Positions 1 to 5,711 of a DNA stretch of 11,156 nt are shown here, in pieces; positions within the stretch are counted from its first letter, which is position 1; each line of letters begins with the position of its first letter. The stretch spans positions 1-11,156 of the forward strand of contig CAYNBZ010000063.1 of assembly GCA_964395975.1 (NCBI GenBank), written 5' to 3'. This DNA is from Avimuribaculum sp964395975 (GTDB taxonomy: Bacteria; Bacteroidota; Bacteroidia; Bacteroidales; Muribaculaceae). The notes below the pieces were generated by a model. The model saw only the letters and a list, made by a program, of their open reading frames with translations. It made no database searches and was not told the DNA's origin. A program made the position numbers and the translations under genes.

Positions 1-333
1 AACGCCGCCGTTTATGCATACCGCCCTGCCGTCATCGCTTACGTGTTGGATGTTCCGGCTTTCCGACGTGTCCTCGTTTGAAAACACCGCGGCTTCACCC
101 GTTTCAGTGTCATATATGGCCACCACGTTTTGGCTGTACCCTACATACATGGCGATGTATCTGCCGTTAGGAGAAACAGCCCTTCCTATAAGAGTTTCAT
201 AAACGTTGCCGTCGGCGTCGCTTATTTCACTGATTACCTGCATCGACTGCGCGGAAGCGGCGGCGCATGCGCACAGCGCCACTATAAGCGCGGCGGACTT
301 GCGGAAAAACTTATGTAAAGGAGACTTTTCCAT
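1..333 (-). CDS. Secreted repeat protein, paralogue 1 (partial, 3' end beyond window)
   Basis: Open from an ATG at 333 to the window edge, giving 111 residues with no stop; the C-terminus is missing. The N-terminus is a clear signal peptide: charged MEKSPLHKFFRK, a hydrophobic Ala/Leu/Val stretch, and likely cleavage in ASA|QSMQV near residue 29. The mature start (QSMQVISEISDADGNVYE) and the following AVSPNGRYIA, YDTETGE and VSDDGRAV motifs align with the two complete genes at 670-2001 and 2074-3399, so this is a third family member. Function unknown; exported to the periplasm or cell surface. Codons look richer in G and C than in the other two paralogues. The start lies about 80 bp downstream of a -7 element at 415-422. 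The family assignment is secure by internal comparison, the role is not. Confidence 0.85.
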   Translation of the reverse strand, partial: MEKSPLHKFFRKSAALIVALCACAAASAQSMQVISEISDADGNVYETLIGRAVSPNGRYIAMYVGYSQNVVAIYDTETGEAAVFSNEDTSESRNIQHVSDDGRAVCINGGV

Positions 334-378
334 AAGAACAAAATTTTAAAAAGTTAGACAATAAATACGTGTGCAAGC

Positions 379-411
379 GGGGGCATGCCCTTCAGGCCTT
401 GTGCTTGGACG
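379..411 (-). other. GC-rich 5' leader with GGGCATGCCC palindrome
   Basis: In the predicted 5' leader of paralogue 1, a GC-rich island breaks the AT-rich flanks. It contains the perfect palindrome GGGCATGCCC at 381-390, and flanking CAAGC and GCTTG can close a hairpin around it. It could be a leader structure affecting expression, or a DNA-level site. No known riboswitch or binding motif was recognised. Confidence 0.3.
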
Positions 412-414
412 CTG

Positions 415-422
415 CAAATATA
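415..422 (-). promoter_or_regulatory. -7 promoter element (TATATTTG) of paralogue 1
   Basis: The minus strand reads TATATTTG, a perfect Bacteroidota -7 element (TAnnTTTG), about 80 bp upstream of the ATG at 333. The paralogue at 2074-3399 has an identical element at a similar distance. There is no TTTG at the usual ~19 bp spacing, because that position is filled by the pentanucleotide repeat. The nearest minus-strand TTTG is at 490-493, 67 bp upstream of the element. Confidence 0.6.
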
Positions 423-474
423 ATATAATATAATATAATATAATATAATATAATATAATATAATATAATATAAT
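417..474. repeat. Pentanucleotide tandem repeat (TAATA)n, ~11.6 copies
   Basis: Perfect 5-bp periodicity (TAATA on the plus strand) runs for 58 bp: ten full units at 421-470 plus partial units at both ends, with no interruptions. It overlaps the upstream edge of the -7 element of paralogue 1 and fills the promoter spacer and -33 region. Uninterrupted short tandem repeats of this length are prone to slipped-strand copy-number change. Confidence 0.95.
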
Positions 475-550
475 TACTAAAAAATCTTTCAAAAAGTTAA
501 GAAAACACTGACAGAAGTATGCAGGGACATTCAGTAAATAGGATAAAATC

Positions 551-597
551 AGCCAACTAATTCATGCACAAAGTGTTGCGAATTAGTTGGCTTTTTA
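551..597. terminator. Perfect 13-bp hairpin, probable bidirectional terminator
   Basis: AGCCAACTAATTC (551-563) and its exact complement (580-592) form a 13-bp stem around a 16-nt loop that has some inner pairing. The plus-strand copy is followed by TTTT (593-596). The minus-strand copy is followed by GATTTTATCC, so it can also stop transcripts leaving the gene at 670-2001, whose stop is about 80 nt away. No plus-strand gene upstream needs it, so serving the minus-strand gene is the likelier role. Confidence 0.75.
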
Positions 598-669
598 TAT
601 CTTTAGGTATTCCCCCCGATAATAAGGTTTGGCACCCAAAACGGGGACATGAATCTTACTGCATGGCGA

Positions 670-2001
670 TTACTTCACCAATACCTTTACAGCAGATCCG
701 TCGGCTCGTTTCACTATGTTTATTCCCTTTACAGGTGAGTTTACACGTACACCGTCAAGCGTGTAACGTGCTATCTCCTCCTGTCCTGCGGCATTTTCTT
801 CCACCGTAACCATATTGATGGCCGATGTATCGTTGTCATCTCCGAGGCTCAACACATAACTATTGTAATTGTACCACTCGTCGTATGCGAAACCAGTGAT
901 GTATAAGCCATCGGGCGTGATATCAGTGACATAATTGCCACCTATCTCATCGTAAGATGCCAAGTCGGCGAAAGCGTCAGACAAACTGGAAATTATTACC
1001 GGACTGTCAGCATCTTTGTACCATAGGCAAGCGTTCATTTTCTGCGACATGAAGTTGCCTGTGTACACTATCGCAATTATCGTGCCATCGTCCGACACAG
1101 CCCCACTCTCCAACGTAGCGTCTGAGGATATCTCGCCAGAGCCATCAGGTATGTACACTTCGAGATCTCCCGTTTCGAGGTCATAACGTGCCATACGTTG
1201 GTTGCTGCCGTAAGTCGCTACAGCCAAAGATACATATTTACCATTGCGGCTTAACCCTGTCGGGGTGAATTGGGTATATGGACGGTCAGGGTCAGAGCCG
1301 TCAGCACTGAAAAACTCGTTGCATATAGGATCACAAACGTAACTGCCGTCATCTTGCATCCGCCACACCACGAACGTACCAGTGCTAATGTAGTCAACGA
1401 GGTAACCGACAACTATCGTGCCGTCGTCAGTCGTGTAGTAGGCTTCCGAACCATACACTTCAAAGCCCATTTCTTCAGAAGTCGGTTCGGGCAGTTCCTC
1501 CAACAATCCATCCCTCCACACACATGCATGCGACAAATAATCGGTCTCGTAGAAATAGTAGCCTGCCACCACACCGCCGTTACTCATGTCCATCGCATAG
1601 GCTCTGCTTCCTTCGGGAGTTTCAAGCTCTGTCACTGAACCGTCAATGCTTACCTCCACGGCGGGACCGTTGTAGCCCACAGCCACTCCGTCGTTGTTCA
1701 CAGCACGTAGGTCAGCACCCCAATAATCAACTTCGCCGAAAAATGCGAACTTCCCTGTCTGCAAGTCATGCACAAACACTCCGTAGTCATAGGTATCATA
1801 GTTGATTGCTATGCCCGTTATATACCTATAATTTGGCGAGATGGCCTGCGACATTAGCTGATATGACACACCGTCGTCAGCGGTTAATTCTTCTATCACT
1901 TGCATGCTTTGGCCTGATACCGCTAATGCGGTACATGCGAAAATGCTCGCAAACATAATGCGACATCTTGAAATACTCTTTTTGAAAGTAGAAATTCTCA
2001 T
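670..2001 (-). CDS. Secreted repeat protein with type IX-like C-terminal tail, paralogue 2
   Basis: 443 residues. Residues 1-30 form a signal peptide (basic MRISTFKKS, hydrophobic core, likely cleavage VSG|QSMQV). The body carries recurrent short motifs, such as VNNDGVAVGY (101-110), TDDGTIVVGY, LSRNGKYVSL and VSDDGTIIAI, each about a beta-sheet blade apart. This resembles HAF-type or beta-propeller extracellular proteins. The end, RYTLDGVRV then KGINIVKRADGS and a final LVK, resembles the degenerate type IX secretion sorting tails common in Bacteroidales, pointing to export across the outer membrane or surface display. It begins 72 bp after the stop of the paralogue at 2074-3399, and I see no clear -7 element in that gap, so the two are probably co-transcribed. 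Substrate and partner are unknown. An outer-membrane lipoprotein is unlikely because no lipobox cysteine is placed correctly. Confidence 0.85.
   Translation of the reverse strand: MRISTFKKSISRCRIMFASIFACTALAVSGQSMQVIEELTADDGVSYQLMSQAISPNYRYITGIAINYDTYDYGVFVHDLQTGKFAFFGEVDYWGADLRAVNNDGVAVGYNGPAVEVSIDGSVTELETPEGSRAYAMDMSNGGVVAGYYFYETDYLSHACVWRDGLLEELPEPTSEEMGFEVYGSEAYYTTDDGTIVVGYLVDYISTGTFVVWRMQDDGSYVCDPICNEFFSADGSDPDRPYTQFTPTGLSRNGKYVSLAVATYGSNQRMARYDLETGDLEVYIPDGSGEISSDATLESGAVSDDGTIIAIVYTGNFMSQKMNACLWYKDADSPVIISSLSDAFADLASYDEIGGNYVTDITPDGLYITGFAYDEWYNYNSYVLSLGDDNDTSAINMVTVEENAAGQEEIARYTLDGVRVNSPVKGINIVKRADGSAVKVLVK
698..771. repeat. Near-identical 3' coding segment shared with paralogue 3 (copy 1)
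   Basis: This segment encodes the C-terminal tail of paralogue 2 and matches 2102-2175 at 71 of 74 bases, including an unbroken 38-base run. The upstream parts of the two genes are clearly more diverged, roughly half identical by eye at protein level. Confidence 0.9.
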
Positions 2002-2073
2002 AAGCGTTATATATTTAAATTAAACCATGCTTCTGATATCTGCACCTTACGTATATATTTTGCATTGTGCAAT

Positions 2074-3399
2074 TTATTTCACCAACTCTTTCGTCACCGA
2101 ACCGTCGGCTCGTTTCACTATGTTTATTCCCTTTACAGGCGCGTTTACACGTACACCGTCAAGCGTGTAGCGTGCCGTTTCGGCGGCATCGTCGCAGGCA
2201 TCGGTTACTGTGTTTATGCTTGTTGACTCTTCTTCAAGGTCGATGATGTAGCTTACGTAGTAGTAGTTTTCATCATAGGCGAATCCCAATGCAGTCGTTG
2301 CGTCTGGCGTAATATCGTAGAGTAGGTTGTAGCCCACAGCATCGTATGTAGCCAATTGGGTATAATCCGGATATTTTTCCGAGAGCAGTTCAGGTTCATC
2401 TTCACCTGCCCGCCAAATACAAGCATTCCTCAGGGTGGCCATCAAAGAGGAGTACAAGAACCACCCCGTCAGTGTGCCATCGTTGGCAATAGCAGCACAT
2501 TCTGTGGCAGTGCCTGCTGCTATCGTCCCCGTACCGTCGGCAATAAACTCAGTAAGTTCATCTGTCTCAAGGTCGTAGCGCGCCATACGTGTTTCACCGT
2601 AAGGCTCCGACAGAGTGACTGCGGCATATCTGCCATCGCGGCTAAGGTTTGATGCCCTAAATACCTCATATGGCTTGTCGGAGTCTTCTTCATACTTGCC
2701 GAAATATTCCTTGCACACAGGATCACATATATAGGAGCCATCGTCCTGCAAACGCCATATTATGAGGGGAAACGTCACAAGGTTGTCGTATATATAGCCT
2801 GCTATAATTGAAGCGTCACTGTTACAGAAGTTGGCCGACGTTCCGGGAATCTCGAAACCCATTTCTTCCTCAGTGGGTTCGGGCAAGGCTATCATATTGC
2901 CGTCTTTCCACACGCAAGCGTGTGCTATGTAATCGGTGCTCCAGTAACAGCCCACCACAACGCTGCCGTCCTCGCTCAAATCGCGCGCACCGCTTTCGCA
3001 GTTGTCGGGTGTTTCAAGTTCCGTTCGGCTACCGTCTATAGCCAGCATGATGGCGTTGGGATTAAAACCAACTGCCACCCCGTCATTGTTCACAGAACGA
3101 AGGTCGCTGCCTAATTCGTTAACACCTGCCTCAACAACGTAGTTTCCTGTTTCGAGGTCATAGACAAAAACTCCTGTCACGCCCGTTGACAGGCTTTGAG
3201 CTTGTCCTGCCACATATCTGTGATTGGCCGATATGGCCATTGCCCCAAGGCAGTACTTATTGCCATCAGTGTCGGTTATGTTATCCAACACACGTAACTG
3301 CTGAGCCCCAGCGGGCAAGGCCGTTATCAAGATGAAGGCTGTGACGATGCTACTGATGCATAAAAAGCGTTTTGTAGAAGTAAAGTTAGAATCAATCAT
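2074..3399 (-). CDS. Secreted repeat protein with type IX-like C-terminal tail, paralogue 3
   Basis: 441 residues from the ATG at 3399. The frame stays open up to 3555, but those extra 52 codons are AT-rich, place an unrelated hydrophobic stretch ahead of the signal peptide, and lie partly upstream of a strong promoter at 3472-3502. The start at 3399 gives a normal signal peptide (MIDSNFTSTKRF, hydrophobic core, AGA|QQLRV near residue 32) and a length close to its 443-residue neighbour. No Shine-Dalgarno sequence is seen, which is usual in this phylum. The body matches paralogue 2 along its whole length: VNNDGVAVGF (103-112), HACVWKDG, EEEMGFEI, QDDGSYICDP, RMARYDLET, DITPD and GFAYDE. It ends with the same tail (KGINIVKRADGS, LVK). 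Probably exported through the inner membrane and then to the surface by a type IX-like route; function unknown. It is the promoter-proximal gene of a likely two-gene unit. Confidence 0.85.
   Translation of the reverse strand: MIDSNFTSTKRFLCISSIVTAFILITALPAGAQQLRVLDNITDTDGNKYCLGAMAISANHRYVAGQAQSLSTGVTGVFVYDLETGNYVVEAGVNELGSDLRSVNNDGVAVGFNPNAIMLAIDGSRTELETPDNCESGARDLSEDGSVVVGCYWSTDYIAHACVWKDGNMIALPEPTEEEMGFEIPGTSANFCNSDASIIAGYIYDNLVTFPLIIWRLQDDGSYICDPVCKEYFGKYEEDSDKPYEVFRASNLSRDGRYAAVTLSEPYGETRMARYDLETDELTEFIADGTGTIAAGTATECAAIANDGTLTGWFLYSSLMATLRNACIWRAGEDEPELLSEKYPDYTQLATYDAVGYNLLYDITPDATTALGFAYDENYYYVSYIIDLEEESTSINTVTDACDDAAETARYTLDGVRVNAPVKGINIVKRADGSVTKELVK
2102..2175. repeat. Near-identical 3' coding segment shared with paralogue 2 (copy 2)
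   Basis: Second copy of the sorting-tail coding segment at 698-771. The three mismatches are single-base changes. Both copies are read on the minus strand in the same frame, so this is a direct repeat about 1.4 kb apart that could support homologous recombination between the genes. Confidence 0.9.
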
Positions 3400-3471
3400 A
3401 CATTCTTTGTTAAAATTAAAAATAAAAACTCTTTTTTGAGCTTGTTTTTGAAACTTTCCATAAATAATAGG

Positions 3472-3502
3472 CAAATATATAAATATAACGTAACATATCA
3501 AA
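3472..3502 (-). promoter_or_regulatory. Bacteroidota promoter of paralogue 3 (TTTG-N19-TATATTTG)
   Basis: On the minus strand a TTTG (3502-3499) is separated by exactly 19 bp from TATATTTG (3479-3472). Transcription would start near 3469, leaving a ~70-nt leader before the ATG at 3399. This supports that start over the upstream in-frame ATG at 3555. Confidence 0.75.
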
Positions 3503-3764
3503 ATATTTAATAAACGTCCACAGATTACCATATTAGTAAAAGTATAAACCGTCAAGATGTTGTCAAGTTATTACCTTCACCTTTAAGAAGCACCCATAAA
3601 TTATTTATTCTTAATACATTACTATTGTATTAAAATAATTTTCCCTATAAAGTCAGAGGCTAACACTATCCATGTTGCATACAAAATACCAACTCTTAAA
3701 AATTTAAAACCTACACATTCAAAAAGTACCATACAGCGGAAAGATTTAAAATTAACGTGAGTTC

Positions 3765-3788
3765 GATATTTAGATATTTAGATATTTA
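3765..3788. repeat. Three tandem copies of GATATTTA
   Basis: Three exact head-to-tail copies of the octamer GATATTTA, at 3765-3772, 3773-3780 and 3781-3788. It could be a protein-binding array or a simple low-complexity repeat; it lies about 110 bp upstream of the predicted plus-strand promoter. Confidence 0.85.
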
Positions 3789-3875
3789 AAATTAGCACTT
3801 AGTATAAGATTTAAGCATGTCATTATGTTATTTGATGCGAACAGTAGCAAATCATAAATCAAGACATTTTTCACA

Positions 3876-3907
3876 CTTGCAGTTAAGACAATTTAGAGAT
3901 ATATTTG
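3876..3907 (+). promoter_or_regulatory. Predicted promoter of a small RNA (CTTG-N20-TATATTTG)
   Basis: CTTG at 3876-3879 is followed after 20 bp by a perfect -7 element TATATTTG at 3900-3907. Transcription would begin near 3911. No protein gene follows on the plus strand, but a strong hairpin terminator does, ending near 4020. Confidence 0.6.
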
Positions 3908-3910
3908 TGA

Positions 3911-4020
3911 TGATAAAGAGTTAATCTGAGTGCTTATATAAATTATGTGTGAATTTCCTTAAGTGGTTAGACGATGAGGGTGACCCAAAAGTCAGTACCG
4001 ATGAACGGGTCGCCCTTTTT
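3911..4020 (+). ncRNA. Candidate small RNA, ~105-110 nt, family not recognised
   Basis: The evidence is the combination of a promoter at 3876-3907 and an intrinsic terminator at 3978-4020 on the same strand with nothing else between them. The interval has only very short open frames. One starts at 3975 (27 codons, MRVTQKSVPM...) without a visible ribosome site and runs through the terminator stem, so it is unlikely to be translated. The terminator's left arm lies within a sequence also found, inverted, in the 3' untranslated part of the efflux operon (4077-4095). That could allow interaction with, or shared origin from, that transcript. The start is inferred from the -7 element. Confidence 0.4.
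3978..4020 (+). terminator. Intrinsic terminator, plus strand
   Basis: GGGTGACCC (3978-3986) pairs with GGGTCGCCC (4007-4015) through nine pairs including one G-U, and is followed immediately by TTTTT. There is no equivalent T tract on the minus strand, so the direction is clear. It ends the candidate small RNA. Confidence 0.7.
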
Positions 4021-4044
4021 ATTGTCTATCGGTATCCCTACAAG

Positions 4045-4092
4045 ATATAAAAATTAAGAAGCCGACCTCAAAATCTCTTTTGGGTCAGCCTC
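4045..4092 (-). terminator. Intrinsic terminator of the efflux operon
   Basis: On the minus strand GAGGCTGACC (4092-4083) pairs with GGTCGGCTTC (4067-4058), ten pairs including two G-U, followed by TTAATTTTTATAT. It lies about 30 nt after the stop of the MFS pump gene, as expected for the end of the three-gene operon. The left arm is part of the inverted repeat at 4077-4095. Confidence 0.7.
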
Positions 4093-4124
4093 ATCTTCAT
4101 TCATGCTTTTGACTTCTGAATCAA

Positions 4125-5705
4125 CTAAGAAACAGAAACGGCGCGCCTCATAATACGTTTCAACCGCCTCATTCCCGGCAAGCGCCCCACATTGTGCAAT
4201 GTGAGATTTTTATAATTCAACAACAATATCATGAACAGAATGCCGACAATCACAGTAATGCCATATATTTCTTTCAGACTTACAAGGGTAGCTTGTCGAA
4301 CAGCTTCATTGTAAATATCAGCATAAGAAATGTGATAGAACGCATGGTTTGTAGCATCCAATTCGGTTGTAAGTTTTTGCAGATTGTCCGGCAACACATT
4401 CTGCAATATTCTGCCAAAAATGGCCGACCCCATTGCCGGAGCAAAACCTGTACGGACAAATCCTATCAGTGACAATGCCTGAAAGAAATGCTTGAATGGA
4501 ACGATACCCGTAGCATACACCGTAAGAGATACATAAATAATGATATACCCCATTCCGCGCACAAATGTGGGCAAATAAAGTTTCTCAATATTAAGTTTTG
4601 GATCAATCAAGAAATACATGATAACCTGATAAGCAATGATCAGCCCGAATCCAAATACCACGGGAATAATGTAATTACCGCGTAACTTGGCGTGCCAGTA
4701 ATATGCGAAAGCTGCCCCGATGATTGTTCCGCCAAGGTTCCACCAATTGAGGGATGCAACGTTAAGCGAATCGAAGTGCAAAATACTGCCCGTAAAAATA
4801 TTTTGCAACAGGCTGGGGGTGGTCAGAAACATATACAGCACAAGGAATAGAAATAACAATGATGGTAAATTGTGATACTTGAACGTTTCTTTTTCGATAT
4901 AAGGATGACGCAGATAATACATACGACCGACATTGATCACCATCGCAACGGCGGCCACCACTATACCCATGCGAATCTGCCACGCATCAAGCCAATCGAA
5001 ATATTCACCATACTCAAATACAAAAATCAAAGCCAACAAAAATATAGTCCACAATGCACCACCTATCCAATCGATGCCATAAAGAGGCAACGGCTTCATG
5101 AAACGGAAATGCCGCGTAAAAAGCAACACCATGAGCCACACTACGAGCATCAATCCGATAATGAACAAATGCATCAACCGCCAATTTGCCCAATCGCCAA
5201 GATATGTAGTTATAAGCCCGGATAACTGTACACTTCCCAACACCAACAAATAAAGCACAGGAAAGAATACACCAAAGTCGCGTGTAGGAGTAAGGCTCAA
5301 CTGTACATTGGACATACATTCAAACATTCCGCACATTCTGAACACACCGGCCACAAAACAGGTTGCCACAAGTATCGGAACGTTATCTGTATTCATCGTT
5401 ATGACATTGCACAAGATTATTACCGGACACACCACAAGGAGTATAGACCTCGACGTAAATCGGAATTTAAGCCGGAACAGTATCGGAAACACCACAGTCA
5501 TACCCACAAATGAGGCATATCCGGCCATCATGATATCTTCCCGCATCAACGCAAGCGACCCTACCATTTGAGATGCCGATGACAAATAAATTCCTCCACA
5601 CAACTGAAACGACAGTGCGAAAAAAAGGCACAGGAACACTCGCACCGGCTGTGGCACAGACTCTTTGAATATCATTACCTGTGCCGGAATATTAGGTGCT
5701 GACAT
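4125..5705 (-). CDS. MFS drug-efflux pump, EmrB/DHA2-like, 14 membrane segments
   Basis: 526 residues, close to the usual size of 14-helix DHA2 proton-drug antiporters. Hydrophobic segments can be placed at about 21-43, 59-78, 88-104, 109-130, 146-168, 178-196, 213-231, 245-262, 280-299, 333-347, 355-375, 383-403, 408-430 and 481-498. The GDWANWRLMH stretch (170-179) after segment 5 resembles the W-NWR motif of EmrB. The family's Asp-containing motif A loop and the GPxxGG antiporter motif in segment 5 are degenerate here (LGSVQLSG), which fits the divergent Bacteroidota branch but leaves substrate and coupling open. A basic tail (GMRRLKRIMRR) follows the last segment. The start is 6 bp after the adaptor gene's stop, so translation is probably coupled. 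With its two operon partners it would expel compounds across both membranes; the substrate is not evident. Confidence 0.85.
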   Translation of the reverse strand: MSAPNIPAQVMIFKESVPQPVRVFLCLFFALSFQLCGGIYLSSASQMVGSLALMREDIMMAGYASFVGMTVVFPILFRLKFRFTSRSILLVVCPVIILCNVITMNTDNVPILVATCFVAGVFRMCGMFECMSNVQLSLTPTRDFGVFFPVLYLLVLGSVQLSGLITTYLGDWANWRLMHLFIIGLMLVVWLMVLLFTRHFRFMKPLPLYGIDWIGGALWTIFLLALIFVFEYGEYFDWLDAWQIRMGIVVAAVAMVINVGRMYYLRHPYIEKETFKYHNLPSLLFLFLVLYMFLTTPSLLQNIFTGSILHFDSLNVASLNWWNLGGTIIGAAFAYYWHAKLRGNYIIPVVFGFGLIIAYQVIMYFLIDPKLNIEKLYLPTFVRGMGYIIIYVSLTVYATGIVPFKHFFQALSLIGFVRTGFAPAMGSAIFGRILQNVLPDNLQKLTTELDATNHAFYHISYADIYNEAVRQATLVSLKEIYGITVIVGILFMILLLNYKNLTLHNVGRLPGMRRLKRIMRRAVSVS

Positions 5706-5711
5706 TGAACG

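Larger units (their letters stand above)
3973..4095. mobile_element. Possible MITE or IS-end relic with 19-bp inverted repeats
   Basis: GATGAGGGTGACCCAAAAG (3973-3991) faces its inverted copy at 4077-4095 with 18 of 19 bases matching, enclosing 123 bp and no transposase. Inward-facing ends of the type GAGGSTGACCCAAAAG resemble, from memory, terminal repeats of some Bacteroidota insertion sequences. No convincing target-site duplication is seen; at most an AT dinucleotide on each side. Alternatively the symmetry may simply reflect RNA structure. Confidence 0.4.
3556..4124. other. AT-rich intergenic region between the paralogue cluster and the efflux operon
   Basis: About 570 bp without a supported protein gene. 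Its left part (3556-3890) is strongly AT-rich and contains a triple octamer repeat but no good open frame. Its right part holds a predicted plus-strand promoter, a hairpin terminator, an inverted-repeat element and the efflux operon terminator, each listed separately. Confidence 0.7.

Noticed and set aside
1270..1638. 122-codon plus-strand frame opposite paralogue 2
   Set aside because: It is a shadow of the minus-strand coding sequence, which has a signal peptide and a paralogue supporting it.
2060..2072. TTGCATTGTGCAA as a terminator between paralogues 3 and 2
   Set aside because: The stem is only 5 bp with a 3-nt loop and no T tract follows, so co-transcription remains the better reading.
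3975..4056. 27-codon plus-strand frame inside the candidate small RNA
   Set aside because: It passes through both arms of the terminator stem and the T tract, so most transcripts would end before its stop; no ribosome site is seen.
3973..4095. CRISPR or intact insertion sequence
   Set aside because: There is only one pair of inverted repeats, no spacer array and no transposase frame between them.
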